Shown piece after piece: positions 1-5,166 of a stretch of DNA of 5,324 nt. The stretch lies in NCBI GenBank assembly GCA_000435595.1, contig FR895355.1, positions 1 to 5,324 on the forward strand. The letters are read 5' to 3'. The notes beneath the pieces are model-generated. The model searched no databases, was not told the DNA's origin, and saw only the letters and a list, made by a program, of their open reading frames with translations. The translations under genes were made by a program, and so were the position numbers. Origin of the DNA: Firmicutes bacterium CAG:882. GTDB lineage: Bacteria; Bacillota; Clostridia; Lachnospirales; Lachnospiraceae. Every line of letters begins with the position of its first letter. The stretch's first letter is position 1.

Positions 1-26
1 GTTTTGACACCTGAATCCTATTAAAT

Positions 27-33
27 AAAAAAA
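27..33 (-). terminator. T-tract directly after the tRNA, possible terminator
   Basis: On the minus strand seven T residues begin at the discriminator base and are followed by ATTTAA. There is no separate GC-rich hairpin before the tract. If transcription stops here, the tRNA T arm or acceptor stem would have to serve as the upstream structure. Bases 1-26 contain nothing else I can support. The call is weak. Confidence 0.35.
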
Positions 34-105
34 GCTTGTGATGGGACTCGAACCCACGACCTACTGATTACGAATCAGTTGCGCTACCAACTGCGCCACA
101 CAAGC
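33..105 (-). tRNA. tRNA-Thr (anticodon CGT)
   Basis: Read on the minus strand this is a complete 73-nt cloverleaf. The acceptor stem pairs GCTTGTG with CACAAGC, the D stem pairs GCGC with GCGC, the anticodon stem pairs ACTGA with TCAGT around the loop TTCGTAA, and the T arm has GTGGG/CCCAT closing TTCGAGT. The central loop triplet CGT decodes ACG, so it is a threonine tRNA. The discriminator base is T, and the next genomic bases are TTT, so CCA is not encoded and must be added by a nucleotidyltransferase. The D loop AGTTGGTA and T loop TTCGAGT are standard. It lies downstream of the degV-family gene on the same strand but has its own promoter. Identity is secure because the stems and anticodon are directly visible. 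Confidence 0.97.
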
Positions 106-116
106 GAACCTCATAT

Positions 117-145
117 ATATTACATCATTTTACATTAATATGCAA
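117..145 (-). promoter_or_regulatory. Sigma-A-type promoter of tRNA-Thr
   Basis: On the minus strand TTGCAT (140-145) and TAATAT (117-122) are separated by exactly 17 bp. Transcription would start near position 110, giving about a 5-nt leader before the mature tRNA 5' end at 105, which suits a singly transcribed tRNA trimmed by RNase P. The promoter sits wholly between the degV-family stop codon and the tRNA, so the tRNA need not depend on readthrough from that gene. Confidence 0.7.
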
Positions 146-167
146 GAGGTTTTTATAAAAAATATAG

Positions 168-1007
168 CTATACTGCAACAACAATGCCACCATCGTTAGC
201 ATACATAGTCGCAACACCTGCAGTGTCAACAATCACTACATCCTTGAAGCTGCACTTGTCCAGAAGAAGTCCCTTGACATACTCTGCACGCTCCGGGCAG
301 TTGCAATGTGATATGGCAAGGATCTTATTCTGAGGCTCCTTAACATTTTCTAAAATTATCTCACACATGCGCTTTAACGCCTTATTAATACCCCGCGTCT
401 GCTCAAGCTTGATTATCTCTCCATCCTTAGCGCTCATGACAGGCTTGATGCTGAGCACATTGGCAAGAAGTGCCTGTAGATTGGTGAGTCTTCCGTTCTT
501 CCTGAGAGTCTCAAGTGTCTCAAGCACGAAATAAGTTCTCATTCCATCGCGGAACTCAGATACAGTCCTTACAACCTCGTCAAAGCTCATTCCCTGCTCT
601 GCACACTCTGCAATCTTCATGGCAATGACCGCCTCGCCGCAACATGCCGACAATGAATCAAAGACATGGACGTGGTTGCTTCCGCCATCCTCCTCATACA
701 TATCAGCGGCGACAAGTGCGCTGTTGTATGAACCGCTGAGCTTTCCCGAGAGAGTGACAACATATACATCTGCGTCAGCCTTCTCATACTCAGACAAATA
801 TCTCTCCGGAGACGGACAAGCCGACTTAGGACATTCCTTCGCCTCACTCACTCTCTTTAGAAAATCCTTCTGATCAAAAGTCTCATCATCAATAATGTCC
901 ACACCGCCCACTGTGAGAGTAAGCGGAACAATCGTAAAATGCTCATTCTCTCTAAGGTTCTGCGGTAAATCGCATCCACTGTCCATAACAATCTTATAAT
1001 TCATCAT
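168..1007 (-). CDS. DegV family protein (fatty-acid-binding, EDD fold)
   Basis: A 279-residue protein of normal length for the DegV family, cytosolic proteins that hold a fatty acid; the FakB members present it to the kinase FakA. Visible family motifs are IVMDSGCDLP (6-15) at the N terminus, KSACPS (62-67) at the usual TSxPS position, LSGKLSGSYNSA (86-97) with the carboxylate-binding serine region, VFDSLSACCG (115-124), the strand-helix LETLETLRKNGR (162-173) with the conserved Arg, and LANVLSIKPVM (181-191). The C terminus reads TMYANDGGIVVAV, where canonical members carry an H-x-G-P-G motif. The gene starts with two ATG codons (1005-1007 and 1002-1004). The Shine-Dalgarno AAAGGGG at 1014-1020 is 6 nt from the first and 9 from the second, so either could be used. 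The stop is TAG. No fatty acid kinase gene is adjacent, so the physiological partner is unknown. Family assignment is firm; ligand and role are inferred. Confidence 0.93.
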   Translation of the reverse strand: MMNYKIVMDSGCDLPQNLRENEHFTIVPLTLTVGGVDIIDDETFDQKDFLKRVSEAKECPKSACPSPERYLSEYEKADADVYVVTLSGKLSGSYNSALVAADMYEEDGGSNHVHVFDSLSACCGEAVIAMKIAECAEQGMSFDEVVRTVSEFRDGMRTYFVLETLETLRKNGRLTNLQALLANVLSIKPVMSAKDGEIIKLEQTRGINKALKRMCEIILENVKEPQNKILAISHCNCPERAEYVKGLLLDKCSFKDVVIVDTAGVATMYANDGGIVVAV

Positions 1008-1048
1008 CTTAATCCCCTTTTCTCAGTAGACTCTGCTACATATAATAT

Positions 1049-1072
1049 ATATCGCACTAAATATCGCATTAT
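1049..1072. repeat. Tandem 12-bp direct repeat in the DegV leader
   Basis: ATATCGCACTAA (1049-1060) is followed at once by ATATCGCATTAT (1061-1072), 10 of 12 bases identical. On the transcribed minus strand each copy carries TGCGATAT. The pair lies between the predicted degV-family promoter and its start codon. It could be a protein-binding site, an RNA element or a chance AT-rich duplication. Confidence 0.5.
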
Positions 1073-1107
1073 CCAATATTATTTCACATAGTTTTTAATA
1101 CTAGATA

Positions 1108-1136
1108 ATCATAGCACACAATACTACATTTGAAAA
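1108..1136 (-). promoter_or_regulatory. Probable promoter of the DegV-family gene
   Basis: On the minus strand a -10 element TATGAT (1108-1113) is preceded by TGC, giving an extended -10 (TGnTATGAT). Seventeen bp upstream is a weak -35, TTTTCA (1131-1136). A start near 1101 would leave a leader of about 94 nt before the ATG. It lies in the 165-bp gap after the M18 aminopeptidase gene, so the degV-family gene probably has its own transcript, though readthrough is possible because I see no clear terminator after the M18 gene. Confidence 0.5.
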
Positions 1137-1172
1137 GGGTAAAATACTTTTTTTATAATTTTTTCCAATTCT

Positions 1173-2546
1173 TTAAAAGCTGAAGAAGCCCTTCACAAGT
1201 TCTTCCATATAAGCCTGATCCTTTGCGCCCATTGTCTCCATAGCTGAGTGCATGGCAAGAATCGGCGCACCTATATCAACCGTGAGCATAGGAAGCTGTA
1301 TGTCCGATATCGGTCCGAGTGTGCTTCCGCCCACCATGTCCGAACGATTCGAAAACTTCTGGTAAGGAATATCTGCTTTTCTGCATATCTGCTCTACAAT
1401 TCCTACAGCCTTGGCATCCGTAGCATAACGCTGTGCCGCCGAGCGCTTGATGACAGGTCCTGCATTCATGACAATGGCATTGGTAGGATCATTCTTCTCC
1501 GGATGGTTAGGATGCGTCGCATGTGCCACATCAAGTGAAATCATCATGCCGTTAAGAACCTTGTCAATATATCCTTTTCTCACGTCCTGTGCGTTCTCAT
1601 CTCCTTCAGAGAGCGTTCTGTACAGCTTTTCAAGGATGAAGGTAAGTATAGACGAGTTGGCCCCCTGCTTCGTCATGCTTCCAATCTCCTCATTGTCAAA
1701 TACCATGATTGCATTTATACCATTAACATTCATGCTATTGGCATTCATGCTGTCTGCACTCTTGGCATTAGTGCCCTTACCTTTTACACTGCTGCTCTTG
1801 ATAATACCAACAAGACATGCAACAACAGATGTTGCGTTATCAAGTCTCGGACACAGAATGAATTCATCATTCATTCCTACATATTGTCCACCCTCCGTAT
1901 TGTACACATAACCTTCGTAATCAAGAATATCTTCCTTCTTCACATTAAGCTCTGACGCAAGATAATCCATAAAGAAATCTTCTTTATCCTTACCCGGCTG
2001 GCAGAATATCGGAAGCATGTCAACCTGCTTGTTAAGCTCCACTCCCTTGTTTACATCTCTGTTCATGTGTATGGCAAGATTAGGTATCGTCACTATAGGA
2101 CGCCTAAAATCCACAATCCTTACTTCCGGCTCAAACACATTATCACTCTTTACCGACACCCGCATAGCTATTGAGAGAGGTCTGTCAAGCCATGTATTAA
2201 GAATTGCTCCGCCGTAGCCCTCGACATTGAGCTTACCGATATTACCCATTCCGGTTCTCATCTCAGGGTGCGGCTTCACGGAAAATGAAGGGCTGTCAGT
2301 ATGTGCCGTTACAATTCTTATCATTCCGCCATTGTACTTCTTCCCCACCGTAAATGCCATCAGTGAACTGTCATATACATTAATATAATAGCTTCCGCCC
2401 TTCTTTAACTTCCAGCCGCCTCCAAGCTTAAGCTCAGTAAATCCATTCTCCTTAAGCATTGCCTCGGCAGTTTTCACCGTAGTAAATGAGCATGTGGCAT
2501 CCCCTATGAACTTTATAAGCCTGTCTGATGATTCTTTAAATTCCAT
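1173..2546 (-). CDS. M18 family aminopeptidase
   Basis: A cytosolic dizinc exopeptidase that removes N-terminal residues, often acidic ones, from peptides. In the numbering from the upstream ATG at 2564, the expected M18 centres are all present: His88 in TAHTDSP, Asp242 in PRLDN, catalytic Glu292 and ligand Glu293 in DNEEIGS, Asp345 in SLDVAHATHP, and His439 in AMHSAMETMG. GGSTLGPISD (412-421) and VDIGAPILAMHS (429-440) are also typical. The common N-terminal FHAV motif appears as FTTV (27-30). I choose the ATG at 2544-2546 (457 residues) because GGAG sits 5 nt before it; the in-frame ATG at 2562-2564 (463 residues) has only GAG. A hydrophilic repeat-bearing insert lies just before the catalytic glutamates. 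The gene is divergent from the DUF5721-like gene. It resembles the apeA/apeB group, but I cannot assign which. Substrate preference is unknown. Confidence 0.95.
   Translation of the reverse strand: MEFKESSDRLIKFIGDATCSFTTVKTAEAMLKENGFTELKLGGGWKLKKGGSYYINVYDSSLMAFTVGKKYNGGMIRIVTAHTDSPSFSVKPHPEMRTGMGNIGKLNVEGYGGAILNTWLDRPLSIAMRVSVKSDNVFEPEVRIVDFRRPIVTIPNLAIHMNRDVNKGVELNKQVDMLPIFCQPGKDKEDFFMDYLASELNVKKEDILDYEGYVYNTEGGQYVGMNDEFILCPRLDNATSVVACLVGIIKSSSVKGKGTNAKSADSMNANSMNVNGINAIMVFDNEEIGSMTKQGANSSILTFILEKLYRTLSEGDENAQDVRKGYIDKVLNGMMISLDVAHATHPNHPEKNDPTNAIVMNAGPVIKRSAAQRYATDAKAVGIVEQICRKADIPYQKFSNRSDMVGGSTLGPISDIQLPMLTVDIGAPILAMHSAMETMGAKDQAYMEELVKGFFSF
1707..1766 (-). repeat. 15-bp in-frame tandem repeat inside the M18 gene
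   Basis: Two adjacent 15-bp units at 1737-1751 and 1722-1736 match at 13 of 15 positions and encode SMNAN and SMNVN. Flanking units at 1752-1766 (AKSAD) and 1707-1721 (GINAI) look like decayed copies. The period is a multiple of three, so the frame is kept. The encoded segment is Ser/Asn/Lys-rich and lies in the linker between the Asp242 metal ligand and the catalytic glutamates, consistent with a solvent-exposed loop. Confidence 0.75.
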
Positions 2547-2551
2547 CTTAT

Positions 2552-2555
2552 CTCC
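2552..2555 (-). promoter_or_regulatory. Ribosome binding site that decides the M18 start
   Basis: GGAG on the minus strand lies 5 nt before the ATG at 2546. It is inside the reading frame if the upstream ATG at 2564 is used. The upstream ATG has only GAG, 6 nt away, in an A/T-rich context, so the downstream ATG is favoured and the protein would begin MEFKESSDRL. Confidence 0.6.
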
Positions 2556-2599
2556 ATTCCGCATAAAAATCTCTTTTGCTTTTTATACTTTATCCAATG

Positions 2600-2616
2600 T
2601 GTAAAAAGACTTTACA
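2600..2616. repeat. Inverted repeat TGTAAA-N5-TTTACA
   Basis: Perfect 6-bp arms at 2600-2605 and 2611-2616 are separated by 5 bp (AAGAC). The right arm is exactly the -35 of the plus-strand promoter, and the whole element lies in the transcribed leader of the M18 gene. A further TTTACA occurs at 2642-2647. It could be an operator acting on both genes, but the A/T content makes chance plausible. Confidence 0.35.
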
Positions 2617-2639
2617 ACATTTTTTGTTCCCATTATACT
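2611..2639 (+). promoter_or_regulatory. Sigma-A-type promoter of the DUF5721-like gene
   Basis: TTTACA (2611-2616) and TATACT (2634-2639) are separated by 17 bp. The start would be near 2646, leaving about a 46-nt leader to the ATG at 2692. A later TAATAT at 2669-2674 has no -35 at the right distance (the nearest TTTACA is 21 bp away), so I prefer this one. Confidence 0.6.
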
Positions 2640-2660
2640 TATTTACAATAAATGATGCAA
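2632..2660 (-). promoter_or_regulatory. Sigma-A-type promoter of the M18 gene
   Basis: On the minus strand TTGCAT (2655-2660) and a perfect TATAAT (2632-2637) are separated by 17 bp. The start would fall near 2625, leaving a leader of about 80 nt to the preferred ATG. Its -10 overlaps the -10 of the opposing promoter at 2634-2637. Confidence 0.7.
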
Positions 2661-2681
2661 GTGTCAAATAATATTACGATT

Positions 2682-2687
2682 GGAGAG
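2682..2687 (+). promoter_or_regulatory. Ribosome binding site fixing the DUF5721-like start
   Basis: GGAGAG ends 4 nt before the ATG at 2692, with the GGAG core 6 nt away. An in-frame TTG at 2680 would place this site inside the coding region and has no site of its own, so ATG 2692 is the start. Confidence 0.8.
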
Positions 2688-2691
2688 CGGT

Positions 2692-3177
2692 ATGATAAGC
2701 ATTGAGTTAGACAATACAAAAGACTTTATGTCACATCTTTTTATAAAGGAAACCTTTGACCATTTTTTGTGCAGGGAATTTCAGACAAATACCTTTGTCT
2801 CGTTCACTATTGACGGTCGGATGTTCAAGGATTTTCTGAATGACATAGAAAAGGAAGAGTTAAAAGAGACCGATTACGCTCCGTGGTCAATGCTTAAGCC
2901 CCACTGCTTTAACATTATCAAGGGAAACAGAACCCCTCTCTCCATGCGAATCGTGTTTACAATGCCACTACATTCCATCCCCGGCTTCATATCGGGCAAC
3001 GGACTTAACATACGCCCGGAGGAGATAAGCGGACTTTACCTGAATGTACGCTACGAGAATAAGCAGCTCTCCGTTGTCACGGGTACATCGCTCAACACCT
3101 TCACTCTCGACAAGAGCATTGAGAACGCATGGGACATGGCAGTTGAACATTTCATAAAAAAAACTCAGGGGCAGTAA
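2692..3177 (+). CDS. DUF5721-like conserved protein of unknown function
   Basis: A 161-residue soluble protein with no signal peptide or membrane segment, so probably cytosolic. I recognise the overall pattern, from memory, as DUF5721, a family I associate with Lachnospiraceae; no function is known to me. Striking blocks are KDFMSHLFIKETFDHFL (10-26), FTIDGR (38-43), WSMLKPHCFNIIKGNRTP (65-82), GLYLNVRYENKQLSVVTGTS (114-133) and FTLDKSIENAWD (137-148). The mix of alternating hydrophobic segments and a final helix suggests a compact alpha/beta fold. The start is ATG 2692, chosen from its GGAGAG site; a longer reading from TTG 2680 would add four residues. It is a single gene between a divergent M18 gene and a convergent lipoprotein gene, with its own promoter and terminator. 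Its last codons form one arm of that terminator. The coding call is firm; the family name is less so. Confidence 0.88.
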   Translation: MISIELDNTKDFMSHLFIKETFDHFLCREFQTNTFVSFTIDGRMFKDFLNDIEKEELKETDYAPWSMLKPHCFNIIKGNRTPLSMRIVFTMPLHSIPGFISGNGLNIRPEEISGLYLNVRYENKQLSVVTGTSLNTFTLDKSIENAWDMAVEHFIKKTQGQ

Positions 3178-3193
3178 AGTCCCTGAGTTTTTT
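3156..3193. terminator. Bidirectional intrinsic terminator overlapping a stop codon
   Basis: CTCAGGG (3164-3170) pairs perfectly with CCCTGAG (3181-3187) around a 10-nt loop. Eight A residues precede the left arm and six T residues follow the right arm, so a U-tract follows the hairpin on both strands (six on plus, eight on minus). It can serve both the DUF5721-like gene (plus) and the lipoprotein gene (minus, stop at 3202-3204). The TAA stop of the plus-strand gene (3175-3177) lies in the loop, and its final Lys-Lys-Thr-Gln-Gly codons make the left arm. Confidence 0.92.
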
Positions 3194-3201
3194 GATTTTA
3201 C

Positions 3202-4926
3202 TTAGTATACATTCACAAACACTGCATTCATGAACTGCTCATAAGGAAGCGCATCTTCCTCTCTGAGCTCTTCGAGTAAATTTACATTGCCGTGTATAAC
3301 TCCGTTAGATGTCTCAACAATAAAATATCTGTCCTGTACAAGATTTGTTGCATCATCACCTGCGGTATAGTTTACATCGAACTCATAGAGTGTTACACCT
3401 GTATCGAGCGTTCTCGCAGTCATATCCGAAAATTCTACATTCTTATAATATTCTGCGTCCTGATAATCATATTCCTGCTCGTAATCAAAAACATCCTCAG
3501 GAGTTATTCCGGACTCATAGCGCATGAAAGCGTAGCACCACTGATCGTCCACAGCTTCGAAACATAAGGCACCTGAATCTACATAACTGCTATCGGCATC
3601 CACCCTCACAAGCTCCTTATCGAACTCAATAACAGCCGTCTCATCAGCCCATGAATCCGTGACGGTTACGGAACCATCGTAATCCTGCTCCACGTCCGAT
3701 GTATCAACACCTGATGATGAATCAATGCCGGTATCCACACCTGGAATATCTACCATGTCTCCAAAAGCATCATCAAGAAGTCCGTTCTCGTATGTATAGA
3801 CAAGCGCTGCGTAGATAATGTCGGAAAGTGCCGTATAGCTCTTCGGAACATCAACAACAATGCTGTTGTCCTCCGTGAGCACCGACTTGACATTTACCGT
3901 AACATCTTCATCTGTATCCTTGTTCTCAAATGCTGCCTGAAGCTCGCATGTGTACACTCTGCTGCCTTCCTTACCTGTAAGGCTGTCAGTCATTGTAAAC
4001 TTGCCGTCAACTGAATCCACACTTTCGGCCAGCGTATCCACAACATCCTGTCTGTTATCCTTAAGGTCAGCAAAAGCATCCTTATATTCCCCGCTCACAT
4101 CATCAAGCCCGGCTTCCTTGACTGCATCTTCAACAGCAGCCTCCGCTTCCGCTTTAGCCTCCTCAATGTCAGCCTCTGTAAGACCAAGTTCATACTCATC
4201 ATTGAACCTCACAAGTGCCGTGATAATCTCGTTCATATAGAGATTGAGGAATTTCTTGAAAGTCTCATCATCAATTGAGCTGTTCTTATCAATCTGCTCT
4301 AAAAGTGCATCCTGATTGTCAAGAAGGCTTGTAATAAAAGCGTCAACTAACTTTGAAATTTCTTCCATACCTTCAATGGTAACCGTGAACTCTCCCTTAT
4401 TACTCTCAATCTTGGTATTCTTGAATGTATTCTCCAAAATTGAGACATATAAATCTGTCAGCTCAGAGCTGTCTGCATTCACATTTATCATTCCCTCGGC
4501 AAGAGGTAACTGAATGCACTTAAGCTCTGTTCCGAACTCTGCCTCGAAGTCCTCAAGTGAAACTCCCATAGCTGAAAGAACTGAATCGAAAGCGTTAAAT
4601 ATTGCTTCCACATTGATATACATAGCATCCTTTGTCAAAATAAGGAAATCATCAATATCGAATGTGTAAAGTGAATAGCTTACCTTAGCTCCCATTGTTA
4701 CAGCTTCGCCGTCGGTCTTACCCTTTAATGTCATAGCCATGCTCTCAACACCGCTCATGCCCGAATCAAGCTTTACCTTGATTTCATAGGAGTAATGTGT
4801 CATTGAAGAAGCATCCTTCATGATTGAGAACATAGTCTGCTTAGACTTTCCGCTGCAGCCTGTCACAAGTGCCATACTCATAACAAATACAAGCAGCACA
4901 GCCAGAACTCTTCTTAATTTTTTCAT
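3202..4926 (-). CDS. Putative lipoprotein of unknown function
   Basis: A 574-residue exported lipoprotein. The N terminus has a charged KKLRR start, a hydrophobic core to about residue 20, and a lipobox VTGC with Cys24 as the lipidated residue, so the mature protein should be tethered to the outer face of the membrane. I do not recognise a named family. Residues 40-180 look like a beta-rich domain (KVSYSLYTFDIDDFLILTKDAMYI region). Residues 187-302 are strongly helical and acidic, including an Ala/Glu-rich stretch at 250-272 (EADIEEAKAEAEAA). Residues 310-360 return to beta pattern. A Ser/Asp/Gly linker at 388-420 repeats GVDTG/GVDTS and precedes a C-terminal beta-rich domain (420-574) rich in Tyr and Asp, with DVFDYEQEYDYQDAEYY (478-494). 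The start is well supported: AAGGAG ends 7 nt before the ATG. The gene is monocistronic, convergent with the DUF5721-like gene and divergent from pyrB. Binding of a cation or envelope ligand is possible but unproven. Confidence 0.9.
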   Translation of the reverse strand: MKKLRRVLAVLLVFVMSMALVTGCSGKSKQTMFSIMKDASSMTHYSYEIKVKLDSGMSGVESMAMTLKGKTDGEAVTMGAKVSYSLYTFDIDDFLILTKDAMYINVEAIFNAFDSVLSAMGVSLEDFEAEFGTELKCIQLPLAEGMINVNADSSELTDLYVSILENTFKNTKIESNKGEFTVTIEGMEEISKLVDAFITSLLDNQDALLEQIDKNSSIDDETFKKFLNLYMNEIITALVRFNDEYELGLTEADIEEAKAEAEAAVEDAVKEAGLDDVSGEYKDAFADLKDNRQDVVDTLAESVDSVDGKFTMTDSLTGKEGSRVYTCELQAAFENKDTDEDVTVNVKSVLTEDNSIVVDVPKSYTALSDIIYAALVYTYENGLLDDAFGDMVDIPGVDTGIDSSSGVDTSDVEQDYDGSVTVTDSWADETAVIEFDKELVRVDADSSYVDSGALCFEAVDDQWCYAFMRYESGITPEDVFDYEQEYDYQDAEYYKNVEFSDMTARTLDTGVTLYEFDVNYTAGDDATNLVQDRYFIVETSNGVIHGNVNLLEELREEDALPYEQFMNAVFVNVY

Positions 4927-4966
4927 GTGTTTTCTCCTTTTTGTGTTATTTTATTCACACTTTAAT

Positions 4967-4994
4967 ATATTACCATCTTTTACTTTAAAGTCAA
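4967..4994 (-). promoter_or_regulatory. Sigma-A-type promoter of the lipoprotein gene
   Basis: On the minus strand TTGACT (4989-4994) and TAATAT (4967-4972) are 16 bp apart. The start would be near 4960, leaving a leader of about 33 nt with a strong AAGGAG site. A perfect 10-bp palindrome ACTTTAAAGT (4982-4991) overlaps the inner edge of the -35 and could be an operator or chance. Confidence 0.7.
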
Positions 4995-5066
4995 ATTATT
5001 ATACATGATTAATAAGTACCATTTTCCCACCGTTCGCCCGTATGCACTCAAACAAATACAAAAAAA

Positions 5067-5093
5067 ACATTGTAGTCTTACAACAAACAATGT
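5067..5093. repeat. Inverted repeat across the pyrB promoter
   Basis: ACATTGT (5067-5073) and ACAATGT (5087-5093) are perfect 7-bp inverted arms, 20 bp centre to centre, about two helical turns. A second inverted pair TTGTA (5070-5074) and TACAA (5079-5083) is nested inside. The arms cover the -35 and touch the first base of the -10, a position suited to a repressor operator. No binding protein can be named from this sequence. Confidence 0.5.
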
Positions 5094-5098
5094 ATAAT
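5070..5098 (+). promoter_or_regulatory. Sigma-A-type promoter of pyrB
   Basis: TTGTAG (5070-5075) and a perfect TATAAT (5093-5098) are separated by 17 bp. Eight A residues (5060-5067) lie just upstream and could act as an UP-like element. The start would be near 5105, leaving a leader of about 62 nt. That leader has no strong terminator hairpin and no PyrR-type binding loop that I can recognise, so control is more likely at initiation or elsewhere. Confidence 0.75.
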
Positions 5099-5152
5099 GG
5101 TATGAAAAGCGGCTTTATGACGCTTATATTAGACATTTATAAATATAATCTC

Positions 5153-5158
5153 AGGAGG
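5153..5158 (+). promoter_or_regulatory. Ribosome binding site of pyrB
   Basis: A perfect AGGAGG lies 8 nt before the ATG at 5167. A closer ATG at 5162 is only 3 nt away and reads just two codons before a stop, so it is not the start. Confidence 0.9.
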
Positions 5159-5166
5159 AAAATGTT

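Noticed and set aside
107..151. Inverted repeat AACCTC (107-112) / GAGGTT (146-151) as a terminator after the DegV gene
   Set aside because: On the minus strand the second arm is followed by the tRNA sequence, not a T-tract. The T-tract is on the plus strand, where no gene ends. The interior is better explained as the tRNA promoter.
619..873. Antisense open frame inside the DegV gene
   Set aside because: It is a shadow of the real gene, with a Ser-rich composition arising from its complement and no independent support.
1137..1172. Possible terminator after the M18 gene
   Set aside because: Only A and T runs are visible, with no GC-containing hairpin before a T-tract, so I cannot support one.
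1447..1911. 154-residue open frame on the plus strand inside the M18 gene
   Set aside because: It lies antisense to a clear enzyme gene, is low-complexity (Ser/Leu/Met-rich), and has no family motifs.
2680..2691. TTG at 2680 as the start of the DUF5721-like gene
   Set aside because: The GGAGAG site lies inside this extension and is correctly spaced for ATG 2692.
3292..3567. Open frame on the plus strand inside the lipoprotein gene, rich in Ile, Cys and Tyr
   Set aside because: It is antisense to a gene with a strong ribosome site and lipobox. Its hydrophobic look comes from the complement of Asp/Glu/Tyr codons.
4998..5003. Extra TATAAT on the minus strand upstream of the lipoprotein promoter
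   Set aside because: No acceptable -35 lies 16-18 bp upstream, and the TTGACT/TAATAT pair closer to the gene is better.
4820..5008. Plus-strand frame running from the lipoprotein signal peptide into the spacer
   Set aside because: The hydrophobic stretch is the complement of the 5' end and spacer, it has no clear ribosome site, and it would overlap the lipoprotein promoter.
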